A stretch of 54,638 nucleotides of DNA from positions 1 through 54,638 of the forward strand of contig CAJOPH010000005.1 of assembly GCA_905236805.1 (NCBI GenBank), read 5' to 3'. The notes beneath the pieces are model-generated. The model worked only from the letters and a program-made list of their open reading frames with translations. It searched no databases and was not told the DNA's origin. The stretch is from an uncultured Eubacterium sp. (GTDB taxonomy: Bacteria; Bacillota; Clostridia; Lachnospirales; Lachnospiraceae). The translations under genes were made by a program, and so were the position numbers. How positions within the stretch are numbered: the stretch's first letter is position 1; each line of letters opens with the position of its first letter. Shown here in pieces: positions 35,540 to 44,624 of this stretch.

Positions 35540-36496
35540 TTATTCTGCAACTAAAGTTATCCCGGATATTTCCTTAAAGTCTGACGGCTCATCAGCCATA
35601 AATTCCCTTTCTGAAAGGTAGGAAAGCTCCCCGTCCATCTTTGGAAATAATAACTTTTCGCAATAAAGCGCATATCCTTTTCCGAACGACTTTGCGCCAT
35701 ACTTTACATCTCCCACCACGGGATGCCCTATATGCGCCATCTGTGCCCTTATCTGGTGCTTTTTCCCTGTGATAAGCTCAACCTCAAGCAGGGTATTTGC
35801 GCCCAATCTTTCAAGGCTCTTGTAACGGCAGATGACCTTTGAAGCCTTTGGCAGAGGCTTATCCAGTATCCTGACCTTGTTTATGCCGTTTTCGCAAATA
35901 TGGTAGCCTTCGAGGGTCTTTTCACCCGTTAAGATTCCCTCCACTATGCATTTATAATATTTGCCGATCTTTCTATCCCTTACCATTTCCGAAAGCTCCC
36001 TTAAGGCATTGAGGTTTTTTCCGGCCATGATAAGCCCTGAAGTGTTTTGGTCAAGTCTGGTTACTACTGACGGCCTGAATGTATTTAAGCTGTTTTCTGA
36101 AATCTCCCCTTTTTCCAAAAGATATGCAATGATATCCTCATTTATGGATGCCTTTTTGCTTCGCCCTGTCTGTGAAAGCACCCCTCTTGGCTTATCTGCT
36201 ATGAGGATGTTTTCATCTTCATAGACTATCTTTATCGTGCCGCTTCCCGTGATTTTTTGTTTCTTAAACCTCTCAAGCGTCTCATCCGAGAGGTATATTT
36301 CTACCGTATCCCCTTCCCGTACCCTTTGGTCACCTTTTGCCCTCTTGCCGTTAACCTTTATGTTTTTCTTGCGGATCATCTTGTAGATAAAGCCCTTGGG
36401 CGCATCATCCAAGTATTTGCCTATGAGCCTGTCCACCCTCACCCCGTCTTCATTTTCTGTAGCTGTTAAAGTTTTCACAATAATAGCCCCTGACAC
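35540..36496 (-). CDS. RluA-family pseudouridine synthase with S4 domain
   Basis: VTRLDQNTSGLIMAGKN; TGKKHQIRAQMAHIGHPVVGDVKYG. Confidence 0.93.
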   Translation of the reverse strand: MSGAIIVKTLTATENEDGVRVDRLIGKYLDDAPKGFIYKMIRKKNIKVNGKRAKGDQRVREGDTVEIYLSDETLERFKKQKITGSGTIKIVYEDENILIADKPRGVLSQTGRSKKASINEDIIAYLLEKGEISENSLNTFRPSVVTRLDQNTSGLIMAGKNLNALRELSEMVRDRKIGKYYKCIVEGILTGEKTLEGYHICENGINKVRILDKPLPKASKVICRYKSLERLGANTLLEVELITGKKHQIRAQMAHIGHPVVGDVKYGAKSFGKGYALYCEKLLFPKMDGELSYLSEREFMADEPSDFKEISGITLVAE

Positions 36497-36506
36497 ATGG
36501 ATGCAT

Positions 36507-37124
36507 TCAGACCATGGGCTCTATTTCACTGTTTTCATCGACCTTGGCTTTTTGTGGAGGCGCCCCCTGAATATCCCCTGACTCTTGCGAAGGTGAAAGC
36601 TCAACCCTGTTTGAGCTTACCACGTCAAGGTAGCCCTGGAGGCTTCCCAAGAGATTTTCGTTATTTTTCTTTGTGGTATCTATCGAATGAAGAAGCAGGC
36701 TCTCTATGCTTCTTAATAGCTCGTCTGTATATTCTATGGCAGACTGCCTTATTTCATTGGCGTCAGCGGTCGCCTTATCCAGGGTCTCCTGAGCCTCATT
36801 GGAAGCTATTATCACGATCTCATTTGCCTGTGCATATGCCTGCTGCATGATCTGGTGCTCGCTGATAAGCTCGGTGGTCTGCTCCTTTGCGGCCTTTAGG
36901 ATCTGGTCGGCTTTTTCCCTTGCGTCATTTAAGATAGAGTCCCTGTTGCCTATTATTTTCTGGTACTTCCGTATCTCCTCAGGGGTCTTTTCCTTAAGCT
37001 CATCCAGCATTGCCTCGATTTCGTCCCTGTTGACCAAAATATTCCCCTTGGACAGCGGCGCGCTTTTGCAATCAGCTATGTAATCTTCCATCTCTGCAAT
37101 GATGTTTTCAATTGAACTGCTCAT
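36507..37124 (-). CDS. Coiled-coil protein, ATPase subunit-like / DivIVA-like
   Basis: Long heptad-rich Ala/Glu/Gln stretch; acidic, Pro-containing C-terminus. Confidence 0.6.
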   Translation of the reverse strand: MSSSIENIIAEMEDYIADCKSAPLSKGNILVNRDEIEAMLDELKEKTPEEIRKYQKIIGNRDSILNDAREKADQILKAAKEQTTELISEHQIMQQAYAQANEIVIIASNEAQETLDKATADANEIRQSAIEYTDELLRSIESLLLHSIDTTKKNNENLLGSLQGYLDVVSSNRVELSPSQESGDIQGAPPQKAKVDENSEIEPMV

Positions 37125-37125
37125 T

Positions 37126-37626
37126 TTAACGACTCCTTATATTGTTGAATTTATCATTTATTTTCTGAATTACCTCGTTCGGGACAAACCTCGAGATATC
37201 TCCCCCAAACATTGCGGCTTCCTTTGCCCCTGTAGAAGATATATATGAATACTCGGGGCTGGTCATAAGAAAAACGGTCTCAATGCCCTTAGTCTCCTTT
37301 GCCAGCGCATTATTAAAGTTTGCTATCTGAATCTCATATTCAAAATCGACAGAAGACCTCAGTCCCCTTAAAATGGCATCCGCATTTTCCCTTTCCGCAA
37401 AATCCACGGAAAGCCCCTCAAAAGATTTTATTTCTATGCCTGGGATATCCGCCGTGACATCCAAAAGCATACCTATCCTCTCATCAACAGAAAACGTGGG
37501 CTTTTTGGCCCGGTTGTTGAGAACCCCTATTACCAAGGTATCACAAAGCAATGCGCCTCTTTTAATAATGTCTGTATGTCCCCTTGTTACCGGATCAAAG
37601 GTTCCGGGATAGATCAGTTTATTCAT
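37126..37626 (-). CDS. coaD: Phosphopantetheine adenylyltransferase
   Basis: IYPGTFDPVTRGHTDIIKRG; YSYISSTGAKEAAMFGG. Confidence 0.96.
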   Translation of the reverse strand: MNKLIYPGTFDPVTRGHTDIIKRGALLCDTLVIGVLNNRAKKPTFSVDERIGMLLDVTADIPGIEIKSFEGLSVDFAERENADAILRGLRSSVDFEYEIQIANFNNALAKETKGIETVFLMTSPEYSYISSTGAKEAAMFGGDISRFVPNEVIQKINDKFNNIRSR

Positions 37627-38174
37627 ATCCTTCCCAAAAACACATGCATGTTGTTTTTGTACTCCTTCCGCCTGTTTTCCTTAAGCCCAAGATCCCCAAG
37701 GTATGAAAAATCCTCGTCCCTAAGGCTCTCTACTATGATAAGCCCCTCATCTTTAAGAAGCCCGTATCCGGATATTTCGTAAAGGGTCTTTTTAACATAT
37801 CCCTTGTCATAGGGGGGATCCATAAATATTATGTCAAATGATCCTAAGTCCTTCAGATAGCCCATGGATGAAAGGACATCTGTTGATATGACCTTTGACT
37901 TTTCAGAAAAACCGGTGTTTTCAAGGTTTTGCATGATGCACTTTACCGCTTCCTTTGAATCATCCACAAAGACGCATGAAGACGCCCCCCGGCTAAGGGC
38001 TTCTATACCTATGCCGCCCGAGCCCGCAAAAAGATCCAAAAATGATACACCGTAAAGATCCCCCTGTATGATATTAAACAAAGTCTCCTTTACCTTATCC
38101 GATGTAGGTCTCGTAGATAAGCCCTTTGGCGTCTTTAGGATAAGGCGCCTTGCGGAGCCTGCTATAACCCTCAA
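37623..38174 (-). CDS. rsmD: 16S rRNA (guanine966-N2)-methyltransferase
   Basis: MRVIAGSARRLILKTPKG, FLDLFAGSGGIGIEALSRGA, IIFMDPPYDKG. Confidence 0.95.
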   Translation of the reverse strand: MRVIAGSARRLILKTPKGLSTRPTSDKVKETLFNIIQGDLYGVSFLDLFAGSGGIGIEALSRGASSCVFVDDSKEAVKCIMQNLENTGFSEKSKVISTDVLSSMGYLKDLGSFDIIFMDPPYDKGYVKKTLYEISGYGLLKDEGLIIVESLRDEDFSYLGDLGLKENRRKEYKNNMHVFLGRI

Positions 38175-38216
38175 TATCCATCTCCCTTAATAAAAATCCC
38201 CGGTTTATCAATGTCA

Positions 38217-38759
38217 CTAACCCTGTTCCTTCAAAATCTGCCTGTTCTTCCAGATGTAGTCCACAAGCGAAACAGCCGTCAAAACCACCGCTATATACAT
38301 GACAGCTGCGGTCAGTGTCTCAAACCACGCTTTATCACAGCCTATCATTACGAGTATTGCCAGGGCCATCTGAAATACCGTCTTTACCTTGCCCCACATG
38401 GACGCCGCTATGACAATATTATTTTCGGCAGCAATGAGCCTGAATCCGCTTATGGCAAACTCCCTGCATATAATGATGATTACTGCCCAAGAGGGAAGCT
38501 CCCCCGTCCCTACCATCAGGACAAAGGCCGAGGACACCAAAAGCTTGTCAGCCAGAGGATCCATGAATTTACCAAAATTCGTGACCAGATTGTATTTCCT
38601 GGCTATCTTTCCATCCAAAAGATCGGTAAGCGATGCAATGATGAATATGGCCAATGCAATATACCTTCCATATCCGGGAAAAAACCCGGAAATATAGAAA
38701 AATACAAAAAACGGTATCAATATGACCCTAAGCATGGTAAGCTTGTTCGGCAGGTTCAT
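38217..38759 (-). CDS. pgsA: CDP-diacylglycerol-glycerol-3-phosphate 3-phosphatidyltransferase
   Basis: MNLPNKLTMLRVILIPFFV; DLLDGKIARKYNLVTNFGKFMDPLADK. Confidence 0.95.
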   Translation of the reverse strand: MNLPNKLTMLRVILIPFFVFFYISGFFPGYGRYIALAIFIIASLTDLLDGKIARKYNLVTNFGKFMDPLADKLLVSSAFVLMVGTGELPSWAVIIIICREFAISGFRLIAAENNIVIAASMWGKVKTVFQMALAILVMIGCDKAWFETLTAAVMYIAVVLTAVSLVDYIWKNRQILKEQG

Positions 38760-40078
38760 ATCATCTCTCCTATAAGGTCATATCCATCATACCCCGTGAC
38801 CTTTACCTTTACTATCCTTCCCGACATAAGTCCCCTTACACTTTCAAAAAATACATATCCGTCTATATCTGGGGCATCCCTGAATGACCTCCCCACGTAG
38901 ATGCGATCCTCCGGGATGTAGCCTTCCACCATGACCGGAAACACGCTTCCCTTCAGACTTTTATTTTTTTCAAAAGATATTTCCTGCTGAAGGACCATAA
39001 TCTCATCAGAGCGTCTTTTTTTAACATCCCCCTCTATCTGTCCTTCAAAGTCAAAGGCCTTTGTGCCTTCCTCCCTGGAATAGGGAAAAACGCCCAGCCT
39101 GTCGAACTTTACCTTCCTTACAAAATCAAGAAGCTTTTCATGGTCATCTTCACTTTCTCCCGGAAAGCCTGAGATTAGCGTGGTCCTAAGGGATATGTCA
39201 GGGACTATCTGTCTTATCCTTCGTATCTTGTCCAAAAGACCCTTACGGTTTGTCCTCCTGCCCATCTTCTTTAGTATATTGTCCTCGGAGTGCTGGATGG
39301 GGAGGTCTAAGTAATGAAGAACCTTTTCATTATCCCTCATCTCAAAAAGAAGCTCATCCGTAATCTCTTCGGGATAACAGTAAAGAAGCCTTATCCACTC
39401 TATGTCCTCAATGCCCGAAAGCTCCCTTAAGAGAAGGGGGAGTTTTTTTGAACCGTAGATATCCTCACCATATACGGTGGTTTCCTGGGCTACAAGGATG
39501 AGCTCCTTTACCCCATTTTCAGAAAGGGATGTGGCTTCTTTTACCAAATCTTCCAAGGGCACTGACCTGTACGGTCCCCTCATGTCCGGAATCGCACAGT
39601 AGGTGCATCTTTTATCACACCCCTCGGCTATCTTAAGATACCCATAATGATATGGCGGCAAAACCTGCCTTTTTTTTGCCTCGGGAAATCCTGAAAGGGG
39701 CTTGAAACTTTTTAAATGAGATGTCCCTCCCAAAACCTTCCCTACCACCTTCGGCAGCTCATCATAGGAATTTGTTCCCAAGACAGCATCTATCTCTGGG
39801 AGCTCTTCCAATATCTCATCCTTGTATCTTTCGGCAAGGCAGCCTGTTACTATAAGAGCCTTTAGATTTTCTTCCTTCTTTTTTCCAAGCCCTATTATGG
39901 TCTCTATGCTCTCTTCCTTGGCATCCAGGATAAACCCGCAGGTATTTACTACGGCCACATCCGCAAGGTCCTCATCATCCGTTATGTCAAAGCCTTTTTC
40001 CGAAAGGCAGCCAAGCATCTTTTCGGAATCGACCCTGTTTTTATCGCACCCCAATGAGACAAAATATATTAAAGCCAT
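38756..40078 (-). CDS. rimO: Ribosomal protein S12 methylthiotransferase
   Basis: SLGCDKNRVDSE, CDKRCTYCAIPDMRGPYRS, LDLPIQHSEDNILKKMGR, TRAM domain. Confidence 0.95.
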   Translation of the reverse strand: MALIYFVSLGCDKNRVDSEKMLGCLSEKGFDITDDEDLADVAVVNTCGFILDAKEESIETIIGLGKKKEENLKALIVTGCLAERYKDEILEELPEIDAVLGTNSYDELPKVVGKVLGGTSHLKSFKPLSGFPEAKKRQVLPPYHYGYLKIAEGCDKRCTYCAIPDMRGPYRSVPLEDLVKEATSLSENGVKELILVAQETTVYGEDIYGSKKLPLLLRELSGIEDIEWIRLLYCYPEEITDELLFEMRDNEKVLHYLDLPIQHSEDNILKKMGRRTNRKGLLDKIRRIRQIVPDISLRTTLISGFPGESEDDHEKLLDFVRKVKFDRLGVFPYSREEGTKAFDFEGQIEGDVKKRRSDEIMVLQQEISFEKNKSLKGSVFPVMVEGYIPEDRIYVGRSFRDAPDIDGYVFFESVRGLMSGRIVKVKVTGYDGYDLIGEMI

Positions 40079-40090
40079 GTCACGCTTTTG

Positions 40091-40507
40091 TTAAAGGGTA
40101 AACGAAGGCTCTTTCATAGCCTCCCCCTCTCCATCTTCGACATCCAAAAAGCTTACGGTGTCATTATCAAACGGTATAAAAACGGGATCGTCATCATCAA
40201 GAAACTCCCTCATGCCATCAGGATCAGACTCAAAACCCAAAAGGGATTCCCCTTCATGACCGTTAATGATTCCGTCTTCCTCATTCCCGATTATATTTAT
40301 CTTTCCTTCGTAGAGCTCTTCTACTGCTACGGAAAACGGCTTGTCACAGGTGGCCTTGGCCATGGGTTCATGTCCGCCTATTATCTGGCGCGCCCTTTTT
40401 GCGGTAGCCATTACTATGGAGTACCTGCTGTTAACTATAGGCTCTTCGCCCGGCTCTGCTCCTTCATTTACGACCTCCATGAGGTCCGAATAGGATGGAT
40501 GTATCAT
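40091..40507 (-). CDS. rpoZ: RNA polymerase omega subunit with acidic C-terminal extension
   Basis: NSRYSIVMATAKRARQIIGG; position next to gmk; acidic tail after about residue 70. Confidence 0.85.
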   Translation of the reverse strand: MIHPSYSDLMEVVNEGAEPGEEPIVNSRYSIVMATAKRARQIIGGHEPMAKATCDKPFSVAVEELYEGKINIIGNEEDGIINGHEGESLLGFESDPDGMREFLDDDDPVFIPFDNDTVSFLDVEDGEGEAMKEPSFTL

Positions 40508-41146
40508 TTATTTATCTCCTTTTAGATGATCTTCCAGCTCAGCTTCCAGATCTGATATCTGCAAAGATGCGTACCTTGCCTGATATTTTGCCGAGGTTAC
40601 TATCCAATGCACCAGTTCGGCACATTTATTTATGTCGTCATTTTCCACCACATAGTCATACCCGGAAATGACCTTGACCTCCTCTTTGGCCCGGCAAAGC
40701 CTCTTCCTTATGACATCCTCGCTCTCCGTTCCCCTTTCCTTAAGCCTCCTGTAAAGCTCCTTTATGGAAGGAGGTACAAGGAAGATAAGCAATGCTTCGG
40801 GAATCTTTTCTTTTACATCAAGGGCTCCCTGCATTTCTATTTCCAAAATAACATTTTTCCCTTCAGAGAGCATATTTTCCACGTATGGACGGGGCGTTCC
40901 GTAGAAATTATCCACGTACTTAGCATACTCAAGAAACTCGTCTCCATCCACCATCTCAAGAAACTCTTTTTCGCTTTTGAAAAAATAATTAACTCCCTCT
41001 TTTTCTCCTTCCCTGGGCGACCTGGTGGTGGCCGAAACGGAAAGCGCATAAGAGTCCCCATACGTTTCGAGAAGTGTCTTTACCACAGTGCCCTTTCCGG
41101 TGCCTGCAAAACCGGAAAGTATTATAAGCGTTCCGTTCTTTCTCAA
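40508..41146 (-). CDS. gmk: Guanylate kinase
   Basis: IILSGFAGTGKGTVVKTL; SVSATTRSPREGEKEGVNYFF. Confidence 0.95.
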   Translation of the reverse strand: MRKNGTLIILSGFAGTGKGTVVKTLLETYGDSYALSVSATTRSPREGEKEGVNYFFKSEKEFLEMVDGDEFLEYAKYVDNFYGTPRPYVENMLSEGKNVILEIEMQGALDVKEKIPEALLIFLVPPSIKELYRRLKERGTESEDVIRKRLCRAKEEVKVISGYDYVVENDDINKCAELVHWIVTSAKYQARYASLQISDLEAELEDHLKGDK

Positions 41147-41180
41147 GGTGATACCTCCAAAAAGTTACAAACAGATACGA

Positions 41181-42059
41181 TTATTCTATGTTTTGTACCT
41201 GTTCGCGAATCTTTTCCACATCTGTCTTAAGCTCTATTGCAAGATCCGATATTTTTGCATCCTGGGATTTTGAAAGGATGGTGTTTGATTCCCTATTCAT
41301 CTCCTGCGCGATAAAATCAAGCTTCCTTCCGGCCTCTCCGCCCTTTTCTAAGACATCTGCCATGGCCTTTATATGGGTCTTTAGCCTGACGATCTCCTCA
41401 TCCACGCATATCTTGTCAGCGTAGATGACAACCTCTTGGGCAAGCCTTGCGTCATCAGCGGAAAATTCCACGGCAACCTCTGCTAGTTTCTGATGGAGCC
41501 TTTCCTTGTAGGCCGAGACAATATCCGGATATTTATTTTCCACTTGGTCTGCGTATCCACTCATAACGGAAAGCTTTGAGAGTATGTCATCTGCCAGGGC
41601 ACCTCCCTCCTTTGCCCTGGATTCCTTAAAGGCTTTAACGGCCAAGTCAAACGCCTTATTTAATAATGCCTCAAGGCTGTCATCTTCCTCGTATGTCTGC
41701 TCTATGGTAAAAACCTCGGGAAGAAGGCTAAGCCCTGACACCGAAATATCGTTCTTTATGGAAAGCGAGGTCTCCATCTCATTAAAGGCCTTTATATATT
41801 CCATGGCGATGTCTTTGTGGTAAAGGAGATTATTTACGCCCTCGGAAGCATCCTCAAACAGCACCAAAACATCTACCTTTCCCCTTACTATCTCCTTCTT
41901 CAGCCTGGTCCTTAGTCCTATCTCGTAAGAAGAAAGGCGCCTTGGGAGTTTCATGGAGATATCGAGGTACCTGTGGTTTACTCCTTTTATCTCCACGGTC
42001 ACCTTTCTTTGTTCATCTTCGGCCCTGGCTTTGCCAAAGCCTGTCATGCTATATATCAT
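41181..42059 (-). CDS. yicC: YicC family endoribonuclease-like protein
   Basis: MTGFGKARAEDEQRKVTVEIKGVNHRYLDISMKLPR; C-terminal DUF1732 (FIAQEMNRESNTILSKSQD). Confidence 0.93.
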   Translation of the reverse strand: MIYSMTGFGKARAEDEQRKVTVEIKGVNHRYLDISMKLPRRLSSYEIGLRTRLKKEIVRGKVDVLVLFEDASEGVNNLLYHKDIAMEYIKAFNEMETSLSIKNDISVSGLSLLPEVFTIEQTYEEDDSLEALLNKAFDLAVKAFKESRAKEGGALADDILSKLSVMSGYADQVENKYPDIVSAYKERLHQKLAEVAVEFSADDARLAQEVVIYADKICVDEEIVRLKTHIKAMADVLEKGGEAGRKLDFIAQEMNRESNTILSKSQDAKISDLAIELKTDVEKIREQVQNIE

Positions 42060-42189
42060 AACGCCCTCTTTGCCAAAATACAACCATGCCCTTAAGCAGA
42101 CAGTACTATATTATAAAAAAAAAAACGGAATTAGTCAACCTTAGACTTAATTTCCGTTCAAAAAAATCATAAAATCACGAAAACATCAC

Positions 42190-42232
42190 TGCCTGGGCGT
42201 CAAAGCCCCCAACCGGCAATGACACCCAGGCA
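42190..42232. terminator. Structured 3' hairpin after the Ig-like gene
   Basis: TGCCTGGGCGTCA ... TGACACCCAGGCA; a second hairpin and A/T-run at 42116-42160. Confidence 0.6.
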
Positions 42233-42258
42233 ATACGTATACACATATTCTTTTCGGT

Positions 42259-43116
42259 TTAGTTATATTTTTTGACTATAGCTATCAGCCCCGAAACCGT
42301 TCCGCTTCCAATGTCCCAAGTCTTGAAAACAGTCCCATTTTTGTAAAGATCCCACAACACCAGCGTACTCTGTGTGCCTGAAACGGTGCTGCAGGATGCG
42401 CAAAGCGTATAAACTCCATTTACGAATGTAAATGAAAACTTGGACTTGTACCTGTCCTTTGCTTCCTCGTATACCGTTTCATACGTGGGAGATTTTGAAA
42501 CAGAGTATCCATTGTCCAAAGCTGCGTTCTTCATTTTCTTGTAGGCTGCCTTGGCAGCGGTCAGAGCTTCTTTTTCTTCCGCGGCCTTCACCGTGACCTT
42601 GCAGGTGAGCTTGCTGTTTCCAAAGGACGCAGTGATGGTGCATGTCCCCACCTTTTTGGCGGTAACCTTCCCACTGGAATTAACACTGGCCACGGATTCC
42701 TTGGAAGATGACCAGGATACAGACTTTGTAGTCCCTGTTACCTTGAGCTTGAAGGTATCTCCCACGTATGTGGTCTTAGATGTCTTATTTATCTCAGCTG
42801 AATCACCCTTAACACCGGTGGCCTTGGTGGAAGATGAGACACCATCATTGGACTTATCCTCAAGAGTCAATGAGTCACCGACCGGTAAATCAGATATGTC
42901 AGATTCATCTGTGACGTCAGCATCCACCGCTTCATCGGGAGCCTGCGCCAAAGTCCCCGCATCATCCAAAGAAGCATCTTTTTCAAAATTCGTGGAATAG
43001 ACGCACCCTTCCACTTCATCCGCAAAAACAGTCTCCGGCCAGCACAATGCAAATAGTCCCGCAAAGACCAGCACCGCTCCTGCCGTATAAAGGCCTCCCA
43101 ATACCCTTTTTTTCAT
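42259..43116 (-). CDS. Secreted Ig-like (BIG2) domain protein
   Basis: Signal peptide; YVGDTFKLKVTGTTKSVSWSSSKESVASVNSSGKVTAKKVGTCTITASFGNSKLTCKVTV. Confidence 0.88.
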   Translation of the reverse strand: MKKRVLGGLYTAGAVLVFAGLFALCWPETVFADEVEGCVYSTNFEKDASLDDAGTLAQAPDEAVDADVTDESDISDLPVGDSLTLEDKSNDGVSSSTKATGVKGDSAEINKTSKTTYVGDTFKLKVTGTTKSVSWSSSKESVASVNSSGKVTAKKVGTCTITASFGNSKLTCKVTVKAAEEKEALTAAKAAYKKMKNAALDNGYSVSKSPTYETVYEEAKDRYKSKFSFTFVNGVYTLCASCSTVSGTQSTLVLWDLYKNGTVFKTWDIGSGTVSGLIAIVKKYN

Positions 43117-43329
43117 GTCTGTCTTCCTCCGTCCTATTCAAGTCCGAAATCTTCACTTTTTCATGCACATTTTCGATTTCAAGTCCGCTCCAACTATACC
43201 CCATATGATAACACATTATCTCTAAATTGTAAACCTTTTTTATATAAATCAAGAACAAAAAATGAATTTTTTTCTTTCTTTGACAAATTTATCGGTCAAA
43301 ACCGCCCTTTACTTTAGCTTTTATTGTTA

Positions 43330-43407
43330 AGGAACTATAGAACAATAAATTGCACATTTTGACTTGTCTTTTCGTTCTTATGCACATCTTATTAGTCTAC
43401 AGTTCCT
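43330..43407. repeat. Inverted repeat family B copy
   Basis: AGGAACTATAGA ... TCTACAGTTCCT (11/12). Confidence 0.65.
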
Positions 43408-43446
43408 AACCAAATATGAACGTTCCGTGTTTCGATTACTATCCAT

Positions 43447-43475
43447 TTGACTTTTACCAAAAATAAGGGTATAGT
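43447..43475 (+). promoter_or_regulatory. tyrA-aroA promoter
   Basis: TTGACT-17-TATAGT. Confidence 0.75.
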
Positions 43476-43526
43476 AAGGAGCTGTAATTGTTTTTAGGAC
43501 ATTTTTTGCGAAAAAAGGAAACGAAT

Positions 43527-44621
43527 ATGAAGACTGTCTCCATTCTGGGATTGGGGCTGATAGGCGGCTCTTTGGCAAAAACCATAAAAAGAAAGATGCC
43601 AAAAGTAACCATCTATGCAGCCGACACCAATGCGTCATATTTAAATAAAGCGATATCGGAAGGGATAATTGACAAGGGTTTTTCCAGCTTGGATAAGGAT
43701 TTTTTATCCTGCGACCTTATTTTTTTATGTGGTCCCGTGGATGTAAATATAGCTGCCCTCCGGAAGATAAAAGACGCTCTTCCGGAGAATCCTCCCATAA
43801 TCACTGATGTATCAAGCATGAAGACCAAAATACATAAGGCAGCGGAAGACTCAAACCTTGGAAGATTTTTCATAGGCGGACATCCCATGGCAGGACTTGA
43901 ATCCTCCGGATATGACAATGCCAATTCCTATCTGTTTGAAAACGTCTATTACATCATCACCCCGTCGCCTGAAGCAGATGATGAAAAGGTAAGCGTTTTT
44001 GAAAAATTTTTAGAGGATTTGGACATTATTCCGATACGCCTTGACGTTAAGGCTCACGATTTTTCCACTGCCTGCGTAAGCCATGTGCCGCACATTATTT
44101 CCGCAGCCCTCGTTAATCTCGTAAAGGACAATGACAAAGACGATATCCTAAAGACCATAGCCGCGGGAGGATTCAAGGACATAACAAGGATATCATCTTC
44201 TTCCCCCGATATGTGGACCTTGATATCAAAGGGCAATAAAGACGAGATTGTTCCCGTCCTGGAAGACTATATCGAAGCCTTAAAATCCATAATAGCCTCC
44301 ATTCAAAGAGAATCCACTCAGGAGATACATGATTTTTTCTCTTCTGCTAAGGCTTACAGGGATGACATATCCAACAATACGGGGGGCGTCCTTCCCACCA
44401 TATACCAGCTCTCCTGCGAGGTAATAGACGAGGAAGGCGAAATAGCCACCATAGCGACCCGGCTGGCCACACACCATATCAGCATAAAGAACATCAGCAT
44501 TGTGCACAACAGGGAGTTCGAGCAGGGAGCCCTAAACATAGAGTTCTATGACCGGGTATCGCTTAACAAGGCCGCAGAGCTTCTCGAAAAATACAGGTAT
44601 ACAATATATCTTAGGAGTTGA
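43527..44621 (+). CDS. tyrA: Prephenate dehydrogenase with C-terminal ACT-like domain
   Basis: VSILGLGLIGGSLAKTIK; GGHPMAGLESSGYDNA; ISIKNISIVHNREFEQGALNIEF. Confidence 0.93.
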   Translation: MKTVSILGLGLIGGSLAKTIKRKMPKVTIYAADTNASYLNKAISEGIIDKGFSSLDKDFLSCDLIFLCGPVDVNIAALRKIKDALPENPPIITDVSSMKTKIHKAAEDSNLGRFFIGGHPMAGLESSGYDNANSYLFENVYYIITPSPEADDEKVSVFEKFLEDLDIIPIRLDVKAHDFSTACVSHVPHIISAALVNLVKDNDKDDILKTIAAGGFKDITRISSSSPDMWTLISKGNKDEIVPVLEDYIEALKSIIASIQRESTQEIHDFFSSAKAYRDDISNNTGGVLPTIYQLSCEVIDEEGEIATIATRLATHHISIKNISIVHNREFEQGALNIEFYDRVSLNKAAELLEKYRYTIYLRS

Positions 44622-44624
44622 CAG

